A stretch of 64,000 nucleotides of DNA from JAXHUE01 sp034189655 (GCA_034189655.1 JAXHUE010000002.1:45114-109113); one strand, 5' to 3'. Positions 51,169-60,064 are shown, numbered from the stretch's first letter. Notes: generated by a model not told the origin, from the sequence alone. Translations and numbers: made by a program.

Positions 51169-52734
51169 ATGGCAGAATACGAGGTTATAGTCGCCGGAGG
51201 CGGCCACAACGGTCTCACCGCTGCCGCCTACCTGGCCAAAGCGGGCGTCAATGTCTGTGTGCTGGAGAAGAACGACTGGGTGGGAGGTGGGGTGGTGACC
51301 AGGGAGGTGACCCTCCCTGGATTCAAGCACGACCTGGGGGCCACGGCCCACATCTTCGTCCAGCCCAACCCCTTGATCCTCAACGATGAGCTGGGTCTCC
51401 TGTCCAAGCACGGGCTGCGGTACCTCTATCCCGAGCCGGCGATCACGGTGCTCTTTCCCGACGACACCTACATCTCATTCTACAAGGACATAGACAAGAC
51501 CTGTCAGTCCATCGCCAAGATTTCGCCCAAGGACGCTGAAAGCTACAAGCGCTTCTACGAGTTCGCCAGCGGCCTGTTCGATCTCCTCATGATGGGCATG
51601 TTCTCGCCACCGCCGCCGATGGGGGCCCTCCTGGGCCAGCTCGACCAGGGCGGCCCTCCCCAGGAGCTGTTCCGGGCCCTGCTCATGAACGGCCTGGACG
51701 TCATCAACGAGTGGTTCGAGGATGACCGGGTCAAGCTGTCCATGCTCCGCTTCGTCTCCGAGGCCATCGTCTCGCCCGATGACAATGGCACCGGCGCCTT
51801 TCTGTTCATCATGGTCCCCGAGATCCACCGCTATGGACTGGGCATACCTGTAGGGGGATCGGGGGAGCTGTCCGAGTCACTGGCCCGCTGCATCCGGGCC
51901 AACGGCGGCACGGTGAGGACCGGAGCCGGCGTCGCCTCGGTCAAGGTAGTGGGGGGACAGGCGCGAGGGGTCATCCTCGAGTCGGGCGAGGAGGTCACGG
52001 CAACGAAGGCCGTGGTCTGCAATCTCAACATCAAGCAGGTCTTCCCGGGCATGGTGAAAGGAGCCGAGGTAGACCCCGACTTTCTGCGCAAGGTACACCG
52101 CCTCACACAGGCCCCCTTCCTGGCCATGAACTGCCACTACGCCCTGAACCAGGCCCCCAACTACAAGGCAGGGGAGCTGGTGACCAAGGGCGGGCTGGTC
52201 GAGCTCACCCCGTGGATGGACGACTTCCGCTTCGCCTGCGGCAACTACAGGCTGGGCTACGAAGACTACAGCATGCCTGTGGCCGCGTGCAACACCGTCC
52301 ATGACCCCACCCGCGCCCCCGAGGGCAAGCACTCCCTCTACCTGATGCACTATGCCCCCTTCGTGCTCAAGAAGGGCACCTGGGACGAGCGCAAGGAGGA
52401 GATAGCCGACAAGGTCCTGGAGACGATACGCCAGCACACCACCAACATGGGCCCGGAGAATATACTGGCCCGAACAGTGGAGAGCCCACCCGACTTCGAG
52501 AAGTGGAACGCCTCCTGGCCTAAAGGCGATGCCACCCACATCGGCTCCGGGCTCCACCAGTTCATGGGGAACCGCCCCATGGCCGGCTGGTCGCAGTACC
52601 GCATGCCGGTGGAGAGGCTCTATCTCTGTGGCCCGTCCACCCACCCTGGTCTCGGGGCCGGCGCCGGTGCCAGGGCCGCGGTACAGGTGGTCATGGAAGA
52701 CCTGGGCGTAGACTTCAGCAAGGTGATCCAGTGA
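51169..52734 (+). CDS. FAD-dependent oxidoreductase, phytoene-desaturase-like (copy 1)
   Basis: 521 residues. VIVAGGGHNGLTAAAYLAKA is the FAD dinucleotide loop, followed by CVLEKNDWVGG, the CrtI/amine-oxidase style isomerase motif; the C-terminal GPSTHPGLGAGAGARAA completes the flavin site. No membrane helix is obvious. It oxidises or isomerises an unidentified, probably hydrophobic or polyene-like substrate. No carotenoid synthesis genes are nearby, so a CrtI role is unlikely. A near twin follows 30 bases downstream. Confidence 0.9.
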   Translation: MAEYEVIVAGGGHNGLTAAAYLAKAGVNVCVLEKNDWVGGGVVTREVTLPGFKHDLGATAHIFVQPNPLILNDELGLLSKHGLRYLYPEPAITVLFPDDTYISFYKDIDKTCQSIAKISPKDAESYKRFYEFASGLFDLLMMGMFSPPPPMGALLGQLDQGGPPQELFRALLMNGLDVINEWFEDDRVKLSMLRFVSEAIVSPDDNGTGAFLFIMVPEIHRYGLGIPVGGSGELSESLARCIRANGGTVRTGAGVASVKVVGGQARGVILESGEEVTATKAVVCNLNIKQVFPGMVKGAEVDPDFLRKVHRLTQAPFLAMNCHYALNQAPNYKAGELVTKGGLVELTPWMDDFRFACGNYRLGYEDYSMPVAACNTVHDPTRAPEGKHSLYLMHYAPFVLKKGTWDERKEEIADKVLETIRQHTTNMGPENILARTVESPPDFEKWNASWPKGDATHIGSGLHQFMGNRPMAGWSQYRMPVERLYLCGPSTHPGLGAGAGARAAVQVVMEDLGVDFSKVIQ

Positions 52735-52764
52735 CCGGGTAATACAACGAAAGGGAGGATGAGG

Positions 52765-54330
52765 ATGGCAGAGTATGAGGTTATAGTAGCCGGGGGCGGC
52801 CACAACGGTCTCACCGCCGCCGCCTACCTGGCAAAGGCGGGCGTCAACGTCTGTGTGCTGGAGAAGAACGACTGGGTAGGGGGCGGGGTGGTGAGCCGAG
52901 AGGTGACCCTTCCCGGATTCAAGCACGACGTAGGTGCCGGGTTCCACATCTTCGTGCAGCCCAACCCCTTGATCCAGAACGACGAGCTGCAGCTACAGTC
53001 CAAGTACGGGCTCAAGTACCTCCACCCCGAGCCTGCGATTACGGTGATATTCCCCGATGACGGTGCCATATCCTTCTACAAGGATATCGATAAGACCTGT
53101 CAGTCCATCGCCAAGTTCTCGCAGAAGGACGCCGAGGCCTACCGCCGCTATTTCGAGTGGGCCAACCCGATCGTCGACATGCTGTTCATGGGCATGTTCT
53201 CGCCGCCGCCGCCGCTGGGGGCACTCTTCGCCCAGCTCGAGCAGAACGAGGTCGGCCAGGAGCTGATGAGGGCCCTCATGATGAGCGGACTGGCCACCAT
53301 CAATGAGTGGTTCGAGGACGAGCGGGTGAAGGCGTGCATGATGAGGTTCGTCTCCGAGGCCATCGTCTCGCCCGACGACAATGGCACCGGGTACTACCTC
53401 CTGGTGATGATACCGCTCATCCACCGCTTCGGCATGAGCTTCCCTGAGGGGGGATCGGGTGAGCTGTCCGAGTCCCTGGCACGCTCCATCAAGGCCAACG
53501 GGGGCACCATACGGACGGGTGTCACCGTGAAGTCCATAAAGATGGATGCAGGGAAGGCGAGCGGGGTCATCCTCGAATCAGGTGAGCAGATCACGGCGCG
53601 CAAGGCCGTGGTGTGTGACCTCAACATCAAGCAGATATTCCCCGCCATGGTGGAGGGGGCTAGTGTAGACCCCGAGTTCACCAAGAGGGTGCAGCGCCTG
53701 AGCCGCGCCGGCTTCCTCGGGCTCATGCAGAGCCTGGCCCTGAACCAGTCCCCGAACTACAAGGCGGGCGAAGAGGCCAACAAGTCGGGGATGGTGGAGT
53801 TCTGCGAGTGGCTGGAGCCCTTCCGCCGCTCGTTCGACAACTTCAAGTTCGGTATCCCCGATACCACCATGCCCCTCTCTGCCTGCCACACGGTGACCGA
53901 CCCCACCCGGGCCCCCGCCGGCAAGCACACCCTCTACCTCTTCAACTACGAGCCCTTTGAGCTCAAGGAGGGTACCTGGGCCTCGCGGAAGCAGGAGGTG
54001 GCCGACGGCATACTGGGTACCGTGACTAAGCACGCCACCAACATGGGGCCTGAGAACGTCATCGGACGGTACATCGACAGCCCGCCCGACCTTCAGAAGT
54101 GGAGTGAGTCCTGGCCGGGCGGGGATGCCACTCACATCGGGAGCTTTCTCTACCAGTCCATGGGCAACCGCCCGCTTCCGGGCTGGGCACAGTTCCGCAT
54201 GCCGGTGGAGAGGCTCTACCTGGTCGGACCGTCGGCCTACCCGGGTCTGGGCTGCACCGCCGGTTCACGGGCGGCAATGCCGGTGATAATGGAAGACCTG
54301 GGCCTGGACTTCGAAAAGGTGATTCGCTAG
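52765..54330 (+). CDS. FAD-dependent oxidoreductase, phytoene-desaturase-like (copy 2)
   Basis: 521 residues, the same length as the upstream copy and nearly identical over the first 50 residues (GGGHNGLTAAAYLAKAGVNV, NDWVGGGVV), with more divergence towards the middle and C-terminus (GPSAYPGLGCTAGSRAA). I chose ATG 52765 with GGGAGG six bases upstream; ATG 52759 overlaps that site. Tandem duplication followed by specialisation is the simplest origin. The two may act on different stereoisomers or as a heterodimer. Confidence 0.9.
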   Translation: MAEYEVIVAGGGHNGLTAAAYLAKAGVNVCVLEKNDWVGGGVVSREVTLPGFKHDVGAGFHIFVQPNPLIQNDELQLQSKYGLKYLHPEPAITVIFPDDGAISFYKDIDKTCQSIAKFSQKDAEAYRRYFEWANPIVDMLFMGMFSPPPPLGALFAQLEQNEVGQELMRALMMSGLATINEWFEDERVKACMMRFVSEAIVSPDDNGTGYYLLVMIPLIHRFGMSFPEGGSGELSESLARSIKANGGTIRTGVTVKSIKMDAGKASGVILESGEQITARKAVVCDLNIKQIFPAMVEGASVDPEFTKRVQRLSRAGFLGLMQSLALNQSPNYKAGEEANKSGMVEFCEWLEPFRRSFDNFKFGIPDTTMPLSACHTVTDPTRAPAGKHTLYLFNYEPFELKEGTWASRKQEVADGILGTVTKHATNMGPENVIGRYIDSPPDLQKWSESWPGGDATHIGSFLYQSMGNRPLPGWAQFRMPVERLYLVGPSAYPGLGCTAGSRAAMPVIMEDLGLDFEKVIR

Positions 54331-54353
54331 AAGGCGTATAATAGGCATATGGT

Positions 54354-54396
54354 GAAAGGGGGCCTTTGAGCGCCATCGGCTTTAAGGCTCCCTTTC
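54354..54396. terminator. Hairpin after the FAD oxidoreductase pair
   Basis: GAAAGGGGGCCTT (54354-54366) pairs with AAGGCTCCCTTTC (54384-54396), a 13-bp stem with one G-U pair and an inner GCC/GGC stem. There is no T-tract beyond the arm, so it is a probable rather than certain terminator. Confidence 0.5.
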
Positions 54397-54450
54397 CAAT
54401 AGCCCACGCCTGACCGCCCTGGCTCGATACCCATGGACAAGGAGCAGACT

Positions 54451-54696
54451 ATGAAGATGTACGATATGCACGGGAACACCTTGATGGAGGCATCCTCCCT
54501 GGAGCGCAGGGGGGACGACATGGTGATGAAGGGCAAGATGATGGGCTCGATGCCCGCGACCATCTACATCAGGCCGGAGGAAGTGTGGCAGGCGACGAAG
54601 CTGCTATCGTGGTCGGTGCTGTGGTATATGCCCATCATCGTCGTCAAGGGCTGGTGGCGCAACCGAAGGATGCCTTCCCAGAAGAGTGCGGCCTGA
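54451..54696 (+). CDS. Small conserved-looking membrane-associated protein
   Basis: 81 residues: MKMYDMHGNTLMEASSLERR, a basic stretch, an acidic-aromatic region and one hydrophobic segment (about 53-70, LLSWSVLWYMPIIVV) ending KGWWRNRR, whose positive charges suit a cytoplasmic C-terminus. AAGGAG lies six bases before ATG 54451, deciding that start over 54433. I do not recognise the family with certainty. Downstream of the FAD oxidoreductases and upstream of CoA-transferase pair 3. Confidence 0.65.
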   Translation: MKMYDMHGNTLMEASSLERRGDDMVMKGKMMGSMPATIYIRPEEVWQATKLLSWSVLWYMPIIVVKGWWRNRRMPSQKSAA

Positions 54697-55176
54697 CGAG
54701 GGCCACACGTGTACCCTGCGCATAAGGTGTCCGCTCCTTTCAGTGGCCACGATGCAGGGGCCCACATCGTGCCCTGAACACCGCGCGTGCACCGGGCCCC
54801 CTCGATAGAGAGGTGCACGTGCCACCTGCAGTGGCTGATGTCTGCTAAGTTGCGCGGAGAGGCTCCTGCACTCCACCCCCCCCCCAGTACCGAAGAGACC
54901 ACGCAGTCCACCAGGCTCGTCTGTGGCCGGCTCCGCAGAGCGCTGGGCCCTTGAGCTGGCCCGACCACAGCCCCACGGCATCCTCCACAGGCAGCGGGGA
55001 CGACATGGCAGAGCGCTGCCTCATCAGACGCCCGTGGTGGGAAATCACGTCTTGACAGAACCGGGGGCGGCTGATATGCTCTCACCACAACAGAGTACTT
55101 GGCCAGGAATAATCAAGAGCTTCGGCGTGCCGCAAGCTCTTTGACATGCTTATCGATCTCTGATAAGGAGGTGGTT
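54697..55176. other. Non-coding stretch before CoA-transferase pair 3
   Basis: 480 bases without a supportable gene. It has a stem-loop at 54739-54778 (arms CACGATG/CATCGTG with outer TTCAG/CTGAA), a run of ten C at 54876-54885 and a promoter at 55052-55080. It could contain decayed coding sequence, but none is recognisable. Confidence 0.45.
55052..55080 (+). promoter_or_regulatory. Promoter of CoA-transferase pair 3
   Basis: TTGACA (55052-55057), 17-base spacer, TATGCT (55075-55080). The leader is about 90 bases. Confidence 0.6.
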
Positions 55177-56379
55177 ATGCCTGACCAAGCGCTCAAAGGC
55201 TACAGGGTGTTAGACCTCAGCAACACCATTGCCGGCCCCTACTGCACCAAGCTGCTCGCCGGGCTCGGCGCCGAGGTGGTTAAGGTCGAGAGTCCTGGCA
55301 ACGGTGACCCTGCGAGAAGCATGGGCCCTTTCTACAGAGACGACCCTCACCCAGAGAAGAGCATTCTTTTCCTCTATCTCAACACCAGCAAGAAGGGCAT
55401 CACCCTGGATATCACGACGGAGATGGGGAAGAGCATCTTCAAGGAGCTGGTCAAGCACAGCGCGGTCGTGGTGGAGAGCTTCGGACCCGGGGAGATGGAG
55501 AGACTGGGCCTGGGCTACGAGACACTGGAGGGGATAAACCCCGGGCTGGTCATGACCTCCCTGTCCAACTTCGGGCAGACAGGCCCCTACCGCGACTACA
55601 AAGCCCTTGACATAAACATAATGGCCATGGCCGGGCCGATGGCCTCCATGGGTGAGCCCGACCGTGAGCCTCTGGTCTACGGTGGCTGGCCGGCGCAGTA
55701 TTACGGAGGGGTGAACGGCTTCGCCGCAACGCTGATAGCCCTCTACTACCGTGAGGTGTCCGGCGAGGGGCAGCACGTAGACATCTCGCTCTTGGAGTGT
55801 ATGTCCACGCTCATGGAGCATAGCGAGATCGGGTGGGGCTTCAACGAGGTCTCTGCCCCCAGGTGGGGAAACGCCTGGCTGTCACTGGCGGCCTGGGGGA
55901 CGTACATGTGCCAGGACGGCCACATCGGGGTGGTCTCCAGCCTGAGCAGCAAGCGATGGCGAACGCTGCATCTGGTCATGGACAAGCCGGAGCTCGACGA
56001 CCCCAGGTTCTGGAACCTCTTTGGCCGCAGGATCTTCAAGGATGAGATCGAGGCCCACATGCTCCCGTGGCTCCTGGAGCATACCAAGGAAGAGATATAC
56101 CACAAGGGCCAGAAGGTGGGATTCCCCATGTCCCCGATACGTACCCCGGAGGACATCGTAGGCTCCGCGCAGCTAGAGGCCAGGGATTTCTTCGTCGAGG
56201 TCGACCACCCGGTGGTGGGCAGCTTCAGCTACCCTGGGGCGCCCATCAGGATGACGGAGACGCCCTGGCAGTCGGGCCCTGCTCCTCTGCTCGGTGAGCA
56301 CAACGAGGAAGTCTACTGCAAGCGCCTGGGGTATACCAGAGAGCAGTATGTGAGGCTTAAGGAGATGCACGTCATATAG
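55177..56379 (+). CDS. Class III CoA-transferase, subunit without catalytic Asp (pair 3)
   Basis: 400 residues, CaiB/BaiF family. VLDLSNTIAGPYCTKLLAGL and GAEVVKVESPGNGDPAR at the N-terminus, GEGQHVDISLLEC as family motif. The aligned catalytic position is Gln174 (WPAQYYGG). Close paralogue of the 30301 protein, down to the FYRDDPHPEKS segment. ATG 55177 has AAGGAGG seven bases upstream. It is followed 18 bases later by the Asp-bearing partner. Confidence 0.93.
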   Translation: MPDQALKGYRVLDLSNTIAGPYCTKLLAGLGAEVVKVESPGNGDPARSMGPFYRDDPHPEKSILFLYLNTSKKGITLDITTEMGKSIFKELVKHSAVVVESFGPGEMERLGLGYETLEGINPGLVMTSLSNFGQTGPYRDYKALDINIMAMAGPMASMGEPDREPLVYGGWPAQYYGGVNGFAATLIALYYREVSGEGQHVDISLLECMSTLMEHSEIGWGFNEVSAPRWGNAWLSLAAWGTYMCQDGHIGVVSSLSSKRWRTLHLVMDKPELDDPRFWNLFGRRIFKDEIEAHMLPWLLEHTKEEIYHKGQKVGFPMSPIRTPEDIVGSAQLEARDFFVEVDHPVVGSFSYPGAPIRMTETPWQSGPAPLLGEHNEEVYCKRLGYTREQYVRLKEMHVI

Positions 56380-56397
56380 AGGAGGAGGTCTCACGCC

Positions 56398-57711
56398 ATG
56401 ACCACGAAGGCTTTAGAGGGTATCAGAATTATCGACCACGGCGTTGTCTGGGCCGTGCCCCATTGCGGCATGCTGCTGGCCAACATGGGGGCCGAGGTCA
56501 TTAAAGTGGAATCGATACAGTACTACGACTCCATCAGGGGGGAGATCACCCCACCGCTTACGGCAGCGACCGCGCTACAGCTCGGCGTCGTCCTGCCCTA
56601 TCCCGAGGGCGAGCCCGGGGAGAGGCCGTGGGAGAGGCACCCCTACTTCCACTCCACGAACTCCAGCAAGCTGGGGCTCACCCTCGACCTCTCCAGGCCC
56701 AGAGGCCGGGAGGTCTACAGGCGGCTGGTGGAGAAGAGCGATGTGGTGCTCGAAGGCTTCAGCCACGGGACGATGGCCGACCTGGGGATTACCTACGACG
56801 TGTTGAGAGAATGGAAGCCAGATATCATCTACGCCTCGGCACCCGGCTACGGCACCGGTGGGCCTGAGAGCGACTACGTAGCCTATGGCACCAACCAGTG
56901 GCACATGGGGGGTATGGCCGCGGTCAGCGGGTACCCCGGTGAGGGCCCAATGCAGGCCTCCAATACCTACGGCGATCCCCTTGCCGGGTGGCACATAGCC
57001 GGTTTCGTCCTCGCTGCGCTCCTCTATCGCCGCCGCACCGGCAAAGGGCAGTTCATCGACGTCTCGCAAACCGAGCCCAGCCTCTGCTGCCTCGGCGAGG
57101 TGGTCTTGGACTATGTCATGAATGGGAGGACGGCCGAGCGCAGGGGCAATCGCCACCCCTGCTATGCACCCCACGGGTGCTATCCGTGCCGCGGGGAGGA
57201 TATGTGGGTCACCATTGCCGTCACCTCGGAGCAGGAGTGGACGGCCCTCTGCGGTGCCATGGGCAGTCCGGGGCTTGCCACCGATGAGAGGTTCGGCGAC
57301 GCTTTACGCCGGTGGCAGAACCAGGACGAGCTGGACAGGCTGATAGCCGAGTGGACTAGCACCCGCGATCGCTACGAGGTGATGTGTCTCCTGCAGGGGG
57401 TAGGTGTCGCCGCCACGCCGGTGCTGGGGGTCGACTCCATTCATGACAATCCCCAGCACAAGGCACGAGGCTACTACGAGATGGTCGCTCACCCCTACGC
57501 CGGCACCCATCTCTACCGCAACGTGGGATACCGGATGTCCCGGACGCCGGGGCACATCATGCGGCCTCCACCGTGCCTGGGGGAGCATAACGAGTACGTC
57601 CTGGGCACCATACTGGGCATGTCTGGGGAAGAGATCGCAGGGCTGGAGAGTGAGCACTACATCGGCACCATGCCTCTGCCTGGTGCTGATGGACAGCCGG
57701 TGGAGAAGTAG
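56398..57711 (+). CDS. Class III CoA-transferase, subunit with catalytic Asp (pair 3)
   Basis: 437 residues, CaiB/BaiF family. IIDHGVVWAVPHCGMLLANM and GAEVIKVES at the N-terminus, GKGQFIDVSQTEP as family motif. Asp193 in NTYGDPLAGW is the catalytic candidate. Like the 31531 protein it has an insertion after residue 40. Ribosome site GAGGAGG. The gene ends 7 bases before the assembly gap, and its last 114 bases are repeated after the gap, so the true 3' end is present. Confidence 0.92.
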   Translation: MTTKALEGIRIIDHGVVWAVPHCGMLLANMGAEVIKVESIQYYDSIRGEITPPLTAATALQLGVVLPYPEGEPGERPWERHPYFHSTNSSKLGLTLDLSRPRGREVYRRLVEKSDVVLEGFSHGTMADLGITYDVLREWKPDIIYASAPGYGTGGPESDYVAYGTNQWHMGGMAAVSGYPGEGPMQASNTYGDPLAGWHIAGFVLAALLYRRRTGKGQFIDVSQTEPSLCCLGEVVLDYVMNGRTAERRGNRHPCYAPHGCYPCRGEDMWVTIAVTSEQEWTALCGAMGSPGLATDERFGDALRRWQNQDELDRLIAEWTSTRDRYEVMCLLQGVGVAATPVLGVDSIHDNPQHKARGYYEMVAHPYAGTHLYRNVGYRMSRTPGHIMRPPPCLGEHNEYVLGTILGMSGEEIAGLESEHYIGTMPLPGADGQPVEK

Positions 57712-57718
57712 CGCGGCC

Positions 57719-57818
57719 NNNNNNNNNNNNNNNNNNNNNNNNNNNNNNNNNNNNNNNNNNNNNNNNNNNNNNNNNNNNNNNNNNNNNNNNNNNNNNNNNN
57801 NNNNNNNNNNNNNNNNNN
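57719..57818. other. Scaffold gap (100 N)
   Basis: Exactly 100 unknown bases, a standard placeholder for a gap of unknown size. Given the identical flanks, the true gap is probably minus 121, meaning no missing sequence. Confidence 0.95.
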
Positions 57819-57931
57819 GTCCTGGGCACCATACTGGGCATGTCTGGGGAAGAGATCGCAGGGCTGGAGAGTGAGCACTACATCGGCACCATGCCTCTGC
57901 CTGGTGCTGATGGACAGCCGGTGGAGAAGTA
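57819..57931 (+). pseudogene. Duplicate 3' fragment of the CoA-transferase (artefact)
   Basis: Encodes the last 37 residues of the 56398 protein again, including its stop. It has no start or promoter and should be removed when the contigs are merged; it is not a real gene remnant. Confidence 0.85.
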
Positions 57932-58084
57932 GCGCGGCCGCATCCGGCACCTTGAGCAGGCTCCTCACGGTCTGCCCTTGCGTTGCATAGGCCCCACAGG
58001 GGGCGTGGTGCCCCCCACGATCGGGCGGGGAAAGTGTAAGACAGGAGGGGCCCGTCATCCATGCCGCGCAGTCGTGGGCAGGCC

Positions 58085-58816
58085 CTAGCCCTGTTCTGCG
58101 TTCAGCCTCGCCACCTCGCGGCGCAGCCCCTCAAGCTCCGCTGTGAGCTCGGTAAGGGCCTTGTCATGGTGGCCCTCCCCCCGTACCAGGAGCGAGGCCA
58201 TGTTGGCGGTGAGCCCGCCGAAGAAGGCTATACCCCCGAACATCAGGAGGAAGCCGATGCCCCTCCCCACCGGGGTCACCGGTACCATATCGCCGTAGCC
58301 CACCGTGGTGATGGTGACCACCGACCACCACAGGGCATCGGCGAAGGAGTGTATGGTGGCGCCCTCGCCGCCCTCGACCGTGGTCACCACCGTGGCTGCC
58401 ACCATCACCAGCCCGAGCACGTAGACGAGCAGGAAATCGATGTGAACCAGCCTCCTCACCCCGACGAAGGCCCGGGTGCCAAAGATGAACAGGCGAAGCA
58501 GCCGCAGCGGCCTGAAGAAGGGGACGACCACGATCAGGACCTCAAGCCAGTGCCTCTTCAGATAGTCCAGGCGGTGGGGTGCCACTACCACCTTGACCAC
58601 CAGGTCTATAGCGAAGACTGCCCATATGAACACGTCGAGGGCGGTGAAGACCGACTCCTCTGTGGGCGAGAGGTCCCAGAGGAACGGGCCCACCAGGAGT
58701 GGGATCATGGCAAAGGCCAGTACCAGGAGAGGCAGCTCGGTATAGCGCTCGATACGGAGCAACAGGCCTTCTCGACGAGAGGTGTCAGGCGTCTGCTGGT
58801 GCATGGATCTCCTCAT
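58085..58816 (-). CDS. Voltage-gated-type potassium channel
   Basis: A 243-residue six-helix ion channel: S1-S4 (about 26-125, with an Arg-rich RPLRLLRLF and FVGVRRL segment as weak S4), S5 (128-145), pore with selectivity filter TVGYGD (171-176), S6 (185-208) and a C-terminal coiled coil (215-243) for tetramer assembly. The filter indicates K+ selectivity. No RCK domain. Cytoplasmic membrane. Single gene. Confidence 0.93.
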   Translation of the reverse strand: MRRSMHQQTPDTSRREGLLLRIERYTELPLLVLAFAMIPLLVGPFLWDLSPTEESVFTALDVFIWAVFAIDLVVKVVVAPHRLDYLKRHWLEVLIVVVPFFRPLRLLRLFIFGTRAFVGVRRLVHIDFLLVYVLGLVMVAATVVTTVEGGEGATIHSFADALWWSVVTITTVGYGDMVPVTPVGRGIGFLLMFGGIAFFGGLTANMASLLVRGEGHHDKALTELTAELEGLRREVARLNAEQG

Positions 58817-58928
58817 GCTATACCCTCCTACTCACGTATGGATATCCAGCTATAGGCGTGGGCTGTCCTCCGACACACCAGGGTACGCCGTTGCCAGGAG
58901 GCCACGGTGAGGGCAGGCCCTTATTAGG

Positions 58929-59825
58929 TCACCTGCCGATGAGGACTGAGTACGGGGAGAACCTGGCCACCCTCTGCACCACGCTGCCCATGAGAAAGTT
59001 CTCGATCTCGGTGAGGCCCTTCGCCCCCAGCGCAACGATCTCCGGGTTGAGGGTGTTGGCTGCCATCATGACCTCTTCGGCGGGGTCTCCCTTGAGTACC
59101 ATGCTCGAGACCTGGTACCGCCGCTCACGGAACTGCGCCACGCTCTTCGCGAGCAATGCCTGGGCCGCGTTCTCTTCGGCGTCCTGCAGCTCGCTGAGGA
59201 TCCTCTGGTTGGCCTTGTAATCCATGGTGGGCATCCTTATGAGTGCCGGGATATGGGACTGGAGGACAGTGACCACGAATACGTGGCTCTTCTTGGGAAG
59301 GGGCAGGTCTAGCAGGAACTGTGTCACCTTGTCCGAGTGCTTCGAGCCGTCGGTGGCGAGGAGCACCCGCCTGATGGTATTGGTCTTCTCCCGGACCAGC
59401 AGCACGCTGCAATCAGCATACTTCATCACCTTCTGCGCCACGCTGCCCAGCGGGAACCGCTGCGGGTCACCGCTGCCCTTGGCCCCGATAACGACCAGGT
59501 CGGCGCGCATCCCGCGCGCCCTCTTCACTATCTCCGAAGCGGGCCTTCCCCAGCATATCAGGCTCTCTGTGGTCAGGCCGCTCGCCCGCAGCGTCTCCAT
59601 CGGTTTCTCCAGCAGCTCAAGGGCCCTCTGTTCCTGGGCCTTGTGGGCCCGCTCCTTTCCCGCTGCGCTCCCCAGCGAGCTCAGGGTTATACCCCCCAGG
59701 TAGGTATGCTCGGCGATAACGGCCATCACCGTGACCTCGGTCTCAGGGGGAAGCTGGAGTGCCTTCAGCATCTGGACTGCCCTCTCTGAATAGGGCGTCT
59801 CGTCTATGGCAAGCAATACCTTCAT
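58929..59825 (-). CDS. Universal stress protein, tandem UspA domains
   Basis: 298 residues with two Usp domains (about 1-143 and 150-298). Both keep the ATP motif G-x2-G-x9-G-S: GAKGSGDPQRFPLGS and GAKGLTEIENFLMGS. Likely an ATP-binding stress or energy sensor in the cytoplasm. ATG 59825 gives the normal MKVLLAIDETPYSERA start with AAAGGGG upstream; longer open frame upstream overlaps the promoter. Proximity to the K+ channel may be regulatory but is not proof of partnership. Confidence 0.94.
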   Translation of the reverse strand: MKVLLAIDETPYSERAVQMLKALQLPPETEVTVMAVIAEHTYLGGITLSSLGSAAGKERAHKAQEQRALELLEKPMETLRASGLTTESLICWGRPASEIVKRARGMRADLVVIGAKGSGDPQRFPLGSVAQKVMKYADCSVLLVREKTNTIRRVLLATDGSKHSDKVTQFLLDLPLPKKSHVFVVTVLQSHIPALIRMPTMDYKANQRILSELQDAEENAAQALLAKSVAQFRERRYQVSSMVLKGDPAEEVMMAANTLNPEIVALGAKGLTEIENFLMGSVVQRVARFSPYSVLIGR

Positions 59826-59864
59826 CAGTGGCACCCCTTTCTCTCCGCTGTGGAGCAATAAGCA

Positions 59865-59894
59865 AGTATATGCGAATCTGGCTCGCGGTGTCCA
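59865..59894 (-). promoter_or_regulatory. usp promoter
   Basis: Minus-strand TGGACA (59894-59889), 18-base spacer, TATACT (59870-59865). The leader is about 33 bases. Confidence 0.55.
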
Positions 59895-59940
59895 TACCGA
59901 AAACGCACTGGCGACTGCGCGGGGAACCCACCCTATAGTC

Positions 59941-59978
59941 AGGCTCCCCGCCACCTAGTCCCGGTTGACGGGGAGCCT
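59941..59978. other. Perfect stem-loop between usp and the DUF5752 gene
   Basis: AGGCTCCCCG (59941-59950) and CGGGGAGCCT (59969-59978), 10-bp perfect arms, 18-base loop. It lies downstream of the DUF5752 gene on the minus strand and could terminate it, although no T-tract follows. Confidence 0.45.
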
Positions 59979-60064
59979 ATGGCACTCCTCTCTCAAGGGC
60001 CGCGGCGATGACCACTATGCCGGGCACAGCGCCTCACCACACATTAGCTAGCAGGCCACCCAGG

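Larger units (their letters stand above)
57598..57939. repeat. 121-bp exact duplication flanking the gap (assembly artefact)
   Basis: Bases 57598-57718 and 57819-57939 are identical over 121 bases and border the N run on either side. This is the signature of two contigs that overlap but were joined with a fixed gap. Confidence 0.9.

Noticed and set aside
51169..54330. Carotenoid biosynthesis (crtI) locus
   Set aside because: The proteins have a CrtI-like fold but no crtB, crtE or cyclase genes are nearby.
54876..54885. Run of ten C as a phase-variation tract
   Set aside because: It lies in non-coding sequence, not between well-placed promoter elements; slippage could also be a sequencing error.
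57304..58062. Open frames running through the N gap
   Set aside because: They consist of unknown residues and the duplicated CoA-transferase end on the wrong strand; artefacts.
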